Shown here piece by piece: positions 56,460 through 64,000 of a stretch of 64,000 nucleotides of DNA. The notes under the pieces were generated by a model, which saw only the letters and a list, made by a program, of their open reading frames with translations, made no database searches and was not told the origin of the DNA. The position numbers were made by a program, and so were the translations under genes. Source of the DNA: Bacillus sp. HMF5848 (GTDB lineage: Bacteria; Bacillota; Bacilli; Bacillales; HMF5848). The stretch is taken from positions 3,258,530 to 3,322,529 of the forward strand of contig NZ_RWIV01000001.1 in NCBI RefSeq assembly GCF_003944835.1. Direction: 5' to 3'. Numbering within the stretch: the stretch's first letter is position 1; every line of letters begins with the position of its first letter.

Positions 56460-56586
56460 CACATTTTGTACTTATTTTTGCCAACAAATATTAAAATTTC
56501 TGCCATTAAAATTTCAAAATTTTAACAACAAAACAGTTCAAAGAGATGTTAACTTTAGAATATAAGTAACATAAAATGGTTTAATA

Positions 56587-56621
56587 AATAGTATACACTA
56601 TTTAACCAATTGTGTTATACT
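56587..56621 (+). promoter_or_regulatory. pckA promoter with candidate CcpN box
   Basis: TGTGTTATACT (56611-56621) fits the CcpN consensus as I recall it (TRTGHYATAYW) at every base and covers the -10 TATACT. A near-palindrome AATAGTATACACTATT lies at 56588-56603 and overlaps a poor -35 (TATACA). In B. subtilis CcpN represses pckA and gapB on glycolytic carbon. Confidence 0.55.
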
Positions 56622-56674
56622 AATTGTGTGTTGATGTCTTTAGGAAAATTAATGAGAAAAGGTAGGTTTTGATG

Positions 56675-58261
56675 ATGAACTCTGTCGGTGTCTCTTTTGA
56701 CCTAGCGCAACTTCTAGACGGTAACAACATTGCTATCAATCTGTCTGTTCCACAATTAGTCGAGAAAGTTCTAACTCGCAATGAAGGAGTCTTAACCTCA
56801 ACAGGAGCTATTCGTGCTACAACAGGAAAGTATACAGGAAGGTCCCCTAAGGATAAGTATACAGTCGACGAACCTTCCACTTCAGATAAAATTGACTGGG
56901 GTGCAGTGAACCAGCCAATCTCCAAAGAAGTATTTGAAAGTCTATATCAAAAAGTATTATTACATCTTAAGGATAAAGACGAACTGTTTGTATTCCGAGG
57001 CTTTGCCGGAGCCGATGAACGTTATCGTTTACCTATTAAAGTTGTAAATGAATTTGCCTGGCATAATTTATTCTGTCACCAGTTGTTCATTCGCCCTACA
57101 CAAGAAGAACTTCTCACTCATGAATCTCAATTTACTATCGTATCAGCACCAACTTTTAAAGCAGATCCTGCTATAGACGGTACAAAAACTGAAACATTCA
57201 TTATTGTATCATTTGAAAAGAGAATCGTTTTAATTGGTGGAACAGAATATGCTGGTGAAATGAAAAAATCGATTTTTGGAATCATGAACTATTTATTACC
57301 TCAGCAAGGTATTTTACCAATGCATTGCTCTGCAAACGTAGGTCCTGAGGGAGATGTTGCATTATTTTTTGGTCTTTCTGGTACTGGTAAAACAACTTTG
57401 TCTGCCGATTCAAAACGTAAGTTAATAGGTGATGACGAGCATGGCTGGTCTGCAAACGGTGTGTTTAATTTTGAAGGCGGCTGTTATGCGAAATGTATTA
57501 ATTTAACTCGAGAAAAGGAACCACAAATATATGATGCAATTCGTTTCGGATCAGTATTAGAAAACGTGGTGTTAGATGAAAATACACGTGAAGCTGATTA
57601 TGACGATTCAACATTAACTGAAAATACACGTGCAGCCTATCCACTTCAATCTATTGACAATATAATTGAATCAGGTGTTACTGGTCATCCAAACGCTATT
57701 ATCTTTTTAACAGCTGATGCATTCGGGGTATTGCCTCCAATCAGTAAGCTTAACAAGCACCAAGCTATGTTCCATTTTATGAGCGGCTACACTAGTAAAC
57801 TAGCTGGCACAGAACGTGGTATCACAACGCCACAAGCAACTTTCTCAGCTTGCTTTGGTTCACCATTCTTACCACTGGCCCCTAAAGTGTATGCTGAAAT
57901 GCTCGGTAAGAAGATTGATGAGCACGATGTTCAAGTTTATCTAGTAAATACCGGTTGGACTGGTGGTGAGTATGGTGTGGGTCAACGTATGAGTCTACCA
58001 TATACTCGTGCCATGATTCATGCTGCATTAGAAGGTGAACTAAATAACGTAGAAACTATTAAAGATGATATATTTGGATTAGAAATACCAGTTCATGTAC
58101 CTGGAGTTCCAGATGATGTTCTTCAGCCAATCAAGACATGGGATGATCCAGAGGCATACACTACTAAAGCTCGCGAATTAGCACTCAAGTTTCACCAGAA
58201 CTTCAAAAAGTTTAACGAGACTAATCTAGACATTGAGAAGTTTGGTGGACCATTAATTTAA
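56675..58261 (+). CDS. pckA: Phosphoenolpyruvate carboxykinase (ATP)
   Basis: 528 residues. It begins [14 protein letters not shown] and has [15 protein letters not shown], the P-loop [13 protein letters not shown] and metal Asp in GDDEHGW. It turns oxaloacetate and ATP into phosphoenolpyruvate, the first committed step of gluconeogenesis. Of the in-frame starts (TTG 56669, ATG 56672, ATG 56675), the last matches the family start and is 8 bases after GGTAGG. Candidate CcpN control upstream. Confidence 0.96.
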   Translation: MNSVGVSFDLAQLLDGNNIAINLSVPQLVEKVLTRNEGVLTSTGAIRATTGKYTGRSPKDKYTVDEPSTSDKIDWGAVNQPISKEVFESLYQKVLLHLKDKDELFVFRGFAGADERYRLPIKVVNEFAWHNLFCHQLFIRPTQEELLTHESQFTIVSAPTFKADPAIDGTKTETFIIVSFEKRIVLIGGTEYAGEMKKSIFGIMNYLLPQQGILPMHCSANVGPEGDVALFFGLSGTGKTTLSADSKRKLIGDDEHGWSANGVFNFEGGCYAKCINLTREKEPQIYDAIRFGSVLENVVLDENTREADYDDSTLTENTRAAYPLQSIDNIIESGVTGHPNAIIFLTADAFGVLPPISKLNKHQAMFHFMSGYTSKLAGTERGITTPQATFSACFGSPFLPLAPKVYAEMLGKKIDEHDVQVYLVNTGWTGGEYGVGQRMSLPYTRAMIHAALEGELNNVETIKDDIFGLEIPVHVPGVPDDVLQPIKTWDDPEAYTTKARELALKFHQNFKKFNETNLDIEKFGGPLI

Positions 58262-58267
58262 TAGCAA

Positions 58268-58300
58268 TCCCCCCTTGTACTTAGTACAAGGGGGTTTTTA
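58268..58300 (+). terminator. Terminator of pckA
   Basis: Eleven-bp perfect stem CCCCCTTGTAC / GTACAAGGGGG with a 3-base loop and T-run. Confidence 0.95.
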
Positions 58301-58486
58301 TGTCTAAAAACTAATTAATGTGTTGAAAACGCAAAAGTTTATATTCTTTTTATTGTAAATTTCTATCGAATCATGTCGATTTACATCTTTTAATACTATA
58401 TGCACAATCACAACACATTAATTCTTTAAAAGTTCTTATCAGCAGTTATATGATGTTCTTATACAAAACAAGGGAGTGAAAAAAAC

Positions 58487-58660
58487 ATGAAAAAAATCAC
58501 ACTTTTCACAACATTATTATTACTGTTGATTCCTGCAATGACATTCGCTGCTGAAGGCACGAACACAAAATCCTCTAATGATCTGTCAGTAACGTTTTTT
58601 ATTCTGTTAGCCTGCTTTATACCGGCTGCATTTGGAATCATTACAGAAAAACGACACTAA
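58487..58660 (+). CDS. Small exported or membrane protein, 57 residues
   Basis: ATG at 58487 after GGGAGTG. The first 21 residues form a signal-like helix (MKKITLFTTLLLLLIPAMTF, then AAEG), and a second hydrophobic helix covers about 35-52 before a basic end TEKRH. It is probably a two-helix membrane protein or a processed small protein with one anchor. I do not recognise a family. It lies between pckA and the PspA-like gene, with a weak stem CTAAAAAG-N6-CTTTTTAG over its stop codon. Confidence 0.65.
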   Translation: MKKITLFTTLLLLLIPAMTFAAEGTNTKSSNDLSVTFFILLACFIPAAFGIITEKRH

Positions 58661-58808
58661 AAAGCGACGACTTTTTAGCTTCGACACGCTCAAGACGATC
58701 GCCGTCAAGTTCTTGACTTTAATATGTGATTCTTTTTGAATCAAACCTATGTCATCTCAAGCTAGACAGAAAGCTAGATTTAAAGCTTTGGTTTCTTTGA
58801 TAGCAAGT

Positions 58809-58839
58809 GAAAAGGCGTAGTATTTCACTACGCCTTTTC
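58809..58839 (-). terminator. Terminator of the PspA-like gene
   Basis: Stem AAAAGGCGTAGT with complement and a 5-base loop; it overlaps the last codons of the gene. Confidence 0.75.
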
Positions 58840-59454
58840 AACAACATTCACTCTCTTAGCCAATTCCGCAATTTTTGCATCAATAGAATTCAAATAATAC
58901 TCAGTATTTAAGTTTTTCTCAATAACTTTGAAGTAATCTTCAATATCGCTAACATTGAAACCACTATTAGTTGGAGTTTGCATCACCTTATTAATACGAT
59001 GGTTAGCGCGAGCGACATTTTCTCTTCCCATTAATTCCATTCGCTTTATATGCATTTCATCTAATTTGTGTTTCATCTGCTCATAACTTTTTTCCAAATC
59101 CACCAAGTGTTGCCTTGTTTGTTGTAGAGTAGCCTCAATACGTTTGGCCCGCTCCTCGTACTGCATTTGTTCAGAGAGAGCAAATTCGTGTAAATTTGTT
59201 TCCTCAGCCCTTGATGCAATTTCAGCCTGATATTTTCTTTTCGCAGCCATGTCCTGTGTGGATTTAAGCTCTCGTTCAAATTCTTCTTTTAAAGCTTTTT
59301 GACGCGCGACAAGCTTACGAATTTTTTCAACCTCTTGCTCACTTTCTCGTAAGTATTGATTTAATTTTGCAATCGGATTTTTTGGTTCATTTGAATATAA
59401 CACTTCCTGAACATCAGCTTCCACAGTTGTTTTAATTTTAGAAAATAACCCCAT
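58828..59454 (-). CDS. PspA/IM30-family protein
   Basis: 208 residues, almost all coiled coil. It starts GLFSKIKTTVEADVQEVL, with the N-terminal helix that binds stressed membranes, then long Glu/Lys/Gln heptads (about 30-170) and ends in a separate helical piece. PspA, LiaH and IM30 oligomerise at damaged membranes. It is downstream of a small membrane protein gene in the order known from liaI-liaH. Slightly shorter than LiaH (225). No liaFSR genes are in the window. Confidence 0.87.
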   Translation of the reverse strand: MGLFSKIKTTVEADVQEVLYSNEPKNPIAKLNQYLRESEQEVEKIRKLVARQKALKEEFERELKSTQDMAAKRKYQAEIASRAEETNLHEFALSEQMQYEERAKRIEATLQQTRQHLVDLEKSYEQMKHKLDEMHIKRMELMGRENVARANHRINKVMQTPTNSGFNVSDIEDYFKVIEKNLNTEYYLNSIDAKIAELAKRVNVVEKA

Positions 59455-59474
59455 TTAAACCACTCCTTCTTATA

Positions 59475-59828
59475 TTATCTATTTTTTTGAATCTCTGCCC
59501 ATTGTCTTTCAAAGTTTGTAAATGGGTCAGAGTCTTCTTGAACTACAGCCTTATGTTCATTTTCCTTCCAGCCTTTATACACCATATAAAGAGCGATCGC
59601 TGCAACTACTGCAACAATGGCAGGAAAATTAGATGCTGCGGCATTAAATGCCATCAATCCAACTACTAACCAAACAATTCGCTTGCCTACTGAATGAGTT
59701 TTTCGGAAGCCTTTGAAGGCATAGTACATAATCGCTACACAAATAGCTAATCCAACTAGAGACCCAACATTTGATAACAATACACTAGCAGCAATAACAG
59801 CAATGATGATTAAACCAACTTTTTTCAT
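59475..59828 (-). CDS. LiaI-like small membrane protein
   Basis: 117 residues. Four hydrophobic segments (about 4-22, 24-38, 50-66 and 68-86) are followed by a charged C-terminal tail (KENEHKAVVQEDSDPFTNFERQWAEIQ). LiaI-type proteins anchor LiaH at the membrane; this one has more segments than LiaI, so it is only LiaI-like. It is 20 bases upstream of the PspA-like gene. AAAGGAGG precedes its ATG. An element shared with the glycosyltransferase operon at 45.3 kb is located 45 bases upstream. Confidence 0.75.
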   Translation of the reverse strand: MKKVGLIIIAVIAASVLLSNVGSLVGLAICVAIMYYAFKGFRKTHSVGKRIVWLVVGLMAFNAAASNFPAIVAVVAAIALYMVYKGWKENEHKAVVQEDSDPFTNFERQWAEIQKNR

Positions 59829-59872
59829 TTTAATTTCCTCCTTTGATCTTATGAGTTTATTTTATCTCGTTT

Positions 59873-59926
59873 ATATCCTTTCAATAATGAGCCAGAGTTA
59901 TATTTTTATATAAGACCTACGGCGTA
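59873..59926 (-). repeat. Shared upstream element, copy B
   Basis: ATATCCTTT at 59873-59881, then after 15 bases GTTATATTTTTAT-A-TAAGAC-C-TA-C-GGCGTA to 59926. It matches copy A at 45354-45404 at 27 of 30 positions in the main block, in the same orientation and at a similar distance (45 bases) from the LiaI-like start. Confidence 0.85.
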
Positions 59927-59962
59927 GTACAAGCTAGTTTATAGAATGAGGTGGCGTCTTAA

Positions 59963-59994
59963 CAAAAAAAACGCCTAGAGATTTTCTCTAGACG
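59963..59994 (-). terminator. Terminator of the ehu operon
   Basis: Minus-strand stem CGTCTAGAG / CTCTAGGCG (one G-U pair), 5-base loop, eight T. Confidence 0.85.
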
Positions 59995-60003
59995 GTAACA
60001 GTT

Positions 60004-60783
60004 TTATCCTTTCAAGAATCTACTCAAAAAGCTTTGCAGTCGCTCACTCTTTGGATTTTCAAATATTTCATGAGGTGGCCCTTGTTCTTCAATTTGCCCA
60101 TCATGTAAAAAAACAACACGATCTGCAACATCCCTCGCAAAATCCATTTCATGTGTGACTAATACCATTGCCATATCTGTTTCTTTAGCAATGTCTTTAA
60201 TCACCTGTAGCACCTCTCCAACCAATTCTGGATCAAGTGCTGATGTAACCTCATCAAACAACATAATTTTCGGATGCATCACAACAGCTCTTGCAATAGC
60301 AACTCGCTGCTGCTGTCCACCTGATAGTTGAGAAGGATAATTATCGAATTTGTCCTCTAGTCCAACTTTTTCAAGCATTGACACTGCACGCTCATGCGCC
60401 TCTTCCTTTGGTAGCTTCAACACGTGTATGAGAGCTTCTGTAACGTTTCGTAGTATTGTCATATGCGGAAATAGGTTGAACTGCTGAAATACCATACCGA
60501 TATCACTTCGCATTTTACGTAAGTGCTTTTCATCAGCAGAAGCTAATTCATTATTTACCTTTCTGTGCCATAATGGCTCTCCATCCACTTCAATAACTCC
60601 GGAGGTTGGCTTTTCTAATGTCATGAGCATACGAATAATAGTCGTTTTTCCTGATCCGCTTGGTCCAATTAAAGCAACCTTTTCTCTGTGGCCAATCTGT
60701 AAGTCTAACCCTTTTAATACTTCAATTTCACCAAAGCTCTTTTTTACATTTTTATATGTCACCAAAGGAGCTCCATTCTCCAT
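60004..60783 (-). CDS. ehuA: Ectoine/hydroxyectoine ABC transporter ATPase EhuA
   Basis: 259 residues. ABC ATPase of the polar amino acid type: Walker A GPSGSGKTT (about 38-46), Q-loop FQQFNLFPHMT, signature LSGGQQQR, Walker B IMLFDEVTSALD and switch His in VTHEMDF. It powers uptake. Placed as EhuA from its position with EhuB-like, EhuC-like and EhuD-like genes. Glutamine-type transporters have very similar ATPases, so its own sequence is not decisive. Last gene of the operon. Confidence 0.82.
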   Translation of the reverse strand: MENGAPLVTYKNVKKSFGEIEVLKGLDLQIGHREKVALIGPSGSGKTTIIRMLMTLEKPTSGVIEVDGEPLWHRKVNNELASADEKHLRKMRSDIGMVFQQFNLFPHMTILRNVTEALIHVLKLPKEEAHERAVSMLEKVGLEDKFDNYPSQLSGGQQQRVAIARAVVMHPKIMLFDEVTSALDPELVGEVLQVIKDIAKETDMAMVLVTHEMDFARDVADRVVFLHDGQIEEQGPPHEIFENPKSERLQSFLSRFLKG

Positions 60784-60796
60784 CTTTGCACCTTCC

Positions 60797-61462
60797 TTAC
60801 GTCCTTTTGTATGCTACCTTCATCTTGACCTCTAAACGTCTCACAAACAGCGCTGAAGGATAACTTAATAGTAAAAATAGCAGTCCTACAATTGTAAATG
60901 GCTCTAAATAACTGAAAGACTCTGAACCTATATTTTTAGCAGCTTTTAACAACTCGTACACCCCAATTGCAGATAACAACGGTGTTTCTTTAAACATAAC
61001 GATTAAATAATTACCTAACATCGGAATAACAGGAGGAATTGCTTGAGGCAAAATTAATCTTATCCAAGTCTGACTTTTCGAAAAGTTTAACGCCTTACTA
61101 GCTTCCCATTGACCTTTCGGAATCGATTCAATTCCAGAACGGTATACCTCAGATATATATGTGGCGTAATGAATTCCTAGCGTTAAAATACCCGCTACAT
61201 ATTTATCTAGTGAAATACCAATTTGGGGAAGTGCGAAGTAGACAAAAAATAATTGTACAAGTGGGGGTGTACTGCGTACAAATTCAATAAAACCATACGT
61301 CACTAACGAGACAATTTTGTTTGATGACCTCCGAAGTAATGTTAAAATTAGCCCAAAAATTAATGCCACTGAGTATGCACCGATTGTTATTGCCACAACA
61401 AGCCAGACAACCTTAAACAACCCCGGAAAAATTTCAAAGGTGTATTGCCAGTCCCAGGTCAT
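60797..61462 (-). CDS. ehuD: Ectoine/hydroxyectoine ABC permease EhuD
   Basis: 221 residues, about five membrane helices. The His/Gln/Glu permease signature VYRSGIESIPKGQWEASKALNFSKSQTWIRLILPQAIPPVIP (EAA loop) is complete. Forms the channel with EhuC. The ATG overlaps the ehuC stop codon by 4 bases (ATGA), a sign of coupling. It could also be the permease of a general amino acid importer; the EhuB-like protein points to ectoine. Confidence 0.8.
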   Translation of the reverse strand: MTWDWQYTFEIFPGLFKVVWLVVAITIGAYSVALIFGLILTLLRRSSNKIVSLVTYGFIEFVRSTPPLVQLFFVYFALPQIGISLDKYVAGILTLGIHYATYISEVYRSGIESIPKGQWEASKALNFSKSQTWIRLILPQAIPPVIPMLGNYLIVMFKETPLLSAIGVYELLKAAKNIGSESFSYLEPFTIVGLLFLLLSYPSALFVRRLEVKMKVAYKRT

Positions 61463-62139
61463 ACCTTAGCCACTCCCTTCGAAGCGTTCTTTTCAAGCTT
61501 GCGAACTAGTATTATGAGTGGCAACGCTATTAAGAAGTACATGATTAATAATGATATAAATACTTCTAACGTTAAGCTCAAATCTGCATTTCTAATAATT
61601 AACCCTTGATACGTTAAATCTGCAAGTGTAATCAACGCAACTAATGACGTTCCTTTCAATAATTCGATCAATGTGTTACCAAACCCCGGTAGCATAATTC
61701 GAAGTGCTTGTGGCAATATAACGCGTCTCATTCTTTGCCATCTTGTAAAGTTCAACGCAATTGTTGCTTCTGTCTGGCCTTTTGGTATAGCTTGAATAGC
61801 ACCACGAACAATTTCTGACCCGTAGGCTCCATAATTTAAGCTTAATGCTAGTACTCCAGCAACAAAAGCTGATAGCTTAATGCCAAAAGCCGGGAGTGCG
61901 TAATATATCCAAAACATTTGTACTAGCAATGATGTGCCTCTAAACAGCTCTACATAGACACCAGTAAATCCTCGAACGATTGCATACCGTGATACACGAC
62001 CAAGTCCAGCGATAAATGCGACAAAAAATGTCACAACTGCCGACACCAAAAGAATTTGAATGGTAACACTCGCACCCTCTAAAAGCTCTGGGAGTATTTC
62101 TATATATCCACTAATGGGAATCACTTCCTTTATATTCAT
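61459..62139 (-). CDS. ehuC: Ectoine/hydroxyectoine ABC permease EhuC
   Basis: 226 residues from ATG at 62139, about five helices. The EAA loop reads VRGAIQAIPKGQTEATIALNFTRWQRMRRVILPQALRI. The start is uncertain: no ribosome site precedes ATG 62139, because a REP-like repeat (about 62144-62180) lies there. An AAAGGAAG lies inside the frame, 8 bases before an ATT codon at 62113-62115 that opens on SGYIEILPELL, the usual beginning of such permeases. So a rare ATT start is possible. Confidence 0.78.
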   Translation of the reverse strand: MNIKEVIPISGYIEILPELLEGASVTIQILLVSAVVTFFVAFIAGLGRVSRYAIVRGFTGVYVELFRGTSLLVQMFWIYYALPAFGIKLSAFVAGVLALSLNYGAYGSEIVRGAIQAIPKGQTEATIALNFTRWQRMRRVILPQALRIMLPGFGNTLIELLKGTSLVALITLADLTYQGLIIRNADLSLTLEVFISLLIMYFLIALPLIILVRKLEKNASKGVAKV

Positions 62140-62143
62140 AAAA

Positions 62144-62182
62144 ATAAAGGGCAGGCACCCACATTGAGTACCTGACACTTCT
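62144..62182. repeat. Degenerate REP-like repeat between ehuB and ehuC
   Basis: On the plus strand GGGCAGGCACCCAC (about 62149-62162) faces GTACCTGACACTT (62168-62180). The hairpin is imperfect, related to the GTGCC-AGGC family at 2.0 and 25.5 kb. On the minus strand, a T-run follows (CCCTTTATTTTT), so it may cut transcription between ehuB and the permease genes. Confidence 0.6.
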
Positions 62183-62186
62183 CATA

Positions 62187-63056
62187 TTATTGTCCACATA
62201 ACTCAGCCGTTGTCATATCTCCAGGTAAATCAGCCTCTGAAAATCCAAATTGACTAATAATCTCTAGCAATTTACCAGAGTCCTTCATTTCCTGGAGTTT
62301 TTCGTTGTATGCCTTAACAAACGCTTCATCCCCAAGTCGGAAAGCAGCAGCGCCATAACCACGAACACTCTCACCATCAACAGTTGGTTGTTTGAAATCT
62401 TCTACTCTTTCAATATTAGCTATATCCGCCGTTTCCATTGCAGCTTCTAATGTAGGACCAGTCATCGTAATGGCGTCTACGCGACCTGATTGCAACGCTT
62501 GAACATTTGATGGGATATCCGACACAATTTCAATTTGACTATCTGGTACACCAGCAGCTTCTAAATATTGTAATTCTATCGCACCCTCCATAACGGCAAT
62601 CTTTACATCTGGGTTAGCAGCAATATCTTCGTAAGAATGGATGTCCATAGGATTTCCTTTTTGCACAGCTAACGCTTCACCGATACTGTACTCTGGTTCA
62701 CCAAATGCAACCTTTTCACATCGATCAGGAGTTACATACATCCCCGCTGTAATAACATCAAATCGCTCAGCTTTTAGTCCAGGAATAAGAGAACTAAATT
62801 CTGTTAGGACACCTTCCATTTCATCAATTCCTAGTTCTTTAAAAACTGCTCTTGCGACCTCCACTGCTTCTCCAGTTAATTCACCATCTGCTGTTTTGTA
62901 GGCATAAGGTTTTTCCCCTGCAAATCCAACGACAATCTTACCTTCTTCCCTTGCTTTCTCTAAAGTGGCTAGCTCTGACCCCCCTGTTGTTGATGAACAA
63001 GCAGCCAATATAAGTGCTAAGAACATAAGCAAGCTTAAATAAAATAACTTCTTCAC
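62187..63056 (-). CDS. ehuB: Ectoine/hydroxyectoine-binding lipoprotein EhuB
   Basis: 289 residues. Lipoprotein signal with LAAC (Cys20 lipidated). Periplasmic-binding-protein fold (SBP_bac_3) with GFAGEKPYAY near the start and ITAGMYVTPDRCEKVAFGEPEY, which I recall as typical of EhuB. The C-terminus is TTAELCGQ. It would capture the compatible solute ectoine or hydroxyectoine, for osmoprotection or as nutrient. First gene of ehuB-ehuC-ehuD-ehuA. The promoter was not found. Confidence 0.82.
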   Translation of the reverse strand: MKKLFYLSLLMFLALILAACSSTTGGSELATLEKAREEGKIVVGFAGEKPYAYKTADGELTGEAVEVARAVFKELGIDEMEGVLTEFSSLIPGLKAERFDVITAGMYVTPDRCEKVAFGEPEYSIGEALAVQKGNPMDIHSYEDIAANPDVKIAVMEGAIELQYLEAAGVPDSQIEIVSDIPSNVQALQSGRVDAITMTGPTLEAAMETADIANIERVEDFKQPTVDGESVRGYGAAAFRLGDEAFVKAYNEKLQEMKDSGKLLEIISQFGFSEADLPGDMTTAELCGQ

Positions 63057-63444
63057 TGTTTAGACCCCTCCTAATATGTAGTAGTTTCATAGTGTAAAAA
63101 AATTACACACGTATATTAATAGTCTAAAAAAGGTTTATTTTTCCATCAAACGCTATATTCAGTTAAATTTTATAGCTAGACATAGTGAGCCATTATGTAC
63201 AGGTTTTCATATTCGTAATTCTTATAAATCCTGTTAAATACTTCGGGATGCTAAATATTCTTTAAAAATCGACACTGTTCACTATGATTTTTAATGCAAT
63301 TAAAAATGCTTAGCCTCGTTGCTAAGCATTTACAGTTTCAATTAATAACTAATCGAGTATTTAGATTTAATGTCCAATAATTTCATTTGATTCGGTAACA
63401 TATTTAAAAATATGATCTGCAAATTAAAATTCAACATTACTTTT
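63057..63444. other. Intergenic region upstream of ehuB
   Basis: 388 bases, A+T-rich. It contains the NlpC/P60 gene terminator at 63296-63331 and presumably the ehuB promoter. I see no riboswitch and no open frame of note. Confidence 0.5.
63296..63331 (-). terminator. Terminator of the NlpC/P60 gene
   Basis: Eleven-bp stem AAATGCTTAGC / GCTAAGCATTT with a 6-base loop and TTTTT on the minus strand, about 110 bases after the stop codon. Confidence 0.75.
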
Positions 63445-64000
63445 TTATACTACCCTTGATGCCCACAAAAACGTCCGATAAGACCATGACTCATAAATTG
63501 AAAATATTACTACATCTCTTTCCGTGTTTAAGTTGCTAATATAATATCCATCCCCCATATATATACCTACGTGAGAAACTATCCCATTTTCTCCAAAGAA
63601 CATAAGATCACCCTTTTTCATATTTCTAAACGTGACAGGTGTTCCCATATTTGATTGCAATCTGCTTGTTCTCGGAAGTTTGATTCCAAACTTTCCATAT
63701 ATGTGTTGCGTCCATGAACTACAATCTGCTACCCACGGAGCTAAAGAGGTAGCTGCACCAAGTTTATAGTTTGTTTTTCCTTGTAAACTAACTGCATAGT
63801 CGACTAACTCATCAACCAAATCGTGCCCAACGATAATGTGCATACCAACAACAATATTATTAGGGTCTGAGATGCGAGGATTCATTGCAATAATTTCTTT
63901 AACAGACAAACCAAATTTTTTCGCTATCTTATAAAGGGTATCACCCGGTTGTACGTAATAGTCATTCCCTCTACTTGTTACAATATGTTGTCCCACATAT
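63445..64000 (-). CDS. LysM-NlpC/P60 peptidoglycan endopeptidase, 5' end outside window
   Basis: At least 185 residues. The frame is open to the window edge; a GTG at 63996 reads VGQHIVTS, which resembles the end of a LysM repeat (compare VVGMHIIVG later), so another LysM probably lies upstream. One LysM is visible (YYVQPGDTLYKIAKKFGLS to IVVG). The NlpC/P60 domain has Cys in VADCSSWTQHIY and His in SHVGIYMGDGYYI. It would cut the stem peptide of peptidoglycan (gamma-D-Glu to diamino acid). No signal peptide can be judged. Confidence 0.85.
   Translation of the reverse strand, partial: YVGQHIVTSRGNDYYVQPGDTLYKIAKKFGLSVKEIIAMNPRISDPNNIVVGMHIIVGHDLVDELVDYAVSLQGKTNYKLGAATSLAPWVADCSSWTQHIYGKFGIKLPRTSRLQSNMGTPVTFRNMKKGDLMFFGENGIVSHVGIYMGDGYYISNLNTERDVVIFSIYESWSYRTFLWASRVV

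Overview
The window is about 64 kb of low-GC DNA from a spore-forming member of the Bacillaceae. This rests on gene content and order. Blocks such as ytxJHG-murC, sftA-ytpQ-ytpP, ytoQ/ytoP/ytzB, ytnP-trmB-ytzH-ytmP-amyX, ytlQ/thpR/pepV/ytzE/rsuA/ytgP/ytfP, leuS, ytzC-ytqA-ytqB-ytpB-ytpA-ytoA and metK/pckA follow the 'yt' region of the Bacillus subtilis chromosome. Spore-coat and small acid-soluble spore protein genes, a T-box, an S-box and sigma-G and sigma-B type promoters agree. The order departs from B. subtilis at many points (extra EAL protein, methyltransferase, lipid-type genes, ectoine uptake operon; no ytpR between ytpQ and sftA), so it is a relative and not B. subtilis itself. No tRNA, rRNA, CRISPR array, intact insertion sequence or prophage was seen.

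Layout. 1-4.1 kb: the 3' part of an FtsA/PilM-like ATPase, a spore coat protein and an amidinotransferase-family enzyme. 4.3-15.3 kb: MOSC protein, the ytxGHJ stress operon behind a sigma-B type promoter, an M29 aminopeptidase, murC, a nicotinate phosphoribosyltransferase, the DNA translocase sftA, ytpQ, ytpP and a lipoprotein. 15.4-26.6 kb: housekeeping genes including M42 peptidase, YtnP lactonase, trmB, a phosphotransferase-fold protein, type I pullulanase and an EAL phosphodiesterase. 26.6-37.4 kb: thpR, MFS transporter, pepV, ytzE, rsuA, the lipid II flippase ytgP and two flavoproteins, the second behind a candidate PurR operator. 37.4-37.7 kb: a helically phased 21-bp repeat array between convergent genes. 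37.7-47 kb: rhodanese, leuS with T-box, S66 peptidase, a three-gene lipid/envelope operon (MGDG-type glycosyltransferase, DedA, patatin) and an MFS transporter. 47-54.5 kb: sspH, a ferritin-like secreted protein, a gamma-SASP-like gene, ytzC, the tRNA wobble-uridine genes ytqA-ytqB, a nonsense-interrupted ytpB, ytpA, ytoA, and a PAP2 phosphatase with a GT4 glycosyltransferase. 54.6-64 kb: a gene remnant, metK with SAM riboswitch, pckA, a small membrane protein, a PspA/LiaI-like pair, a four-gene ectoine-type ABC importer and the 3' part of a LysM-NlpC/P60 hydrolase.

The most unusual signals are non-coding. First, TACGCATAAAC occurs 12 times exactly, plus two degenerate end copies, with a strict 21-bp period. 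Second, a roughly 50-bp element lies just upstream of two separate envelope-type operons (45.35 kb and 59.88 kb). Third, a family of GTGCCTGGCAC palindromes sits at gene ends and partly serves as terminators. Other points are the in-frame amber codon in ytpB, the PurR-type boxes ahead of a flavoprotein of unknown role, and several short genes (sspH, a gamma-SASP-like gene, a 57-residue membrane protein) that a 60-codon cut-off misses.

All functional calls are by eye from protein motifs and remembered family features. No database search was run.
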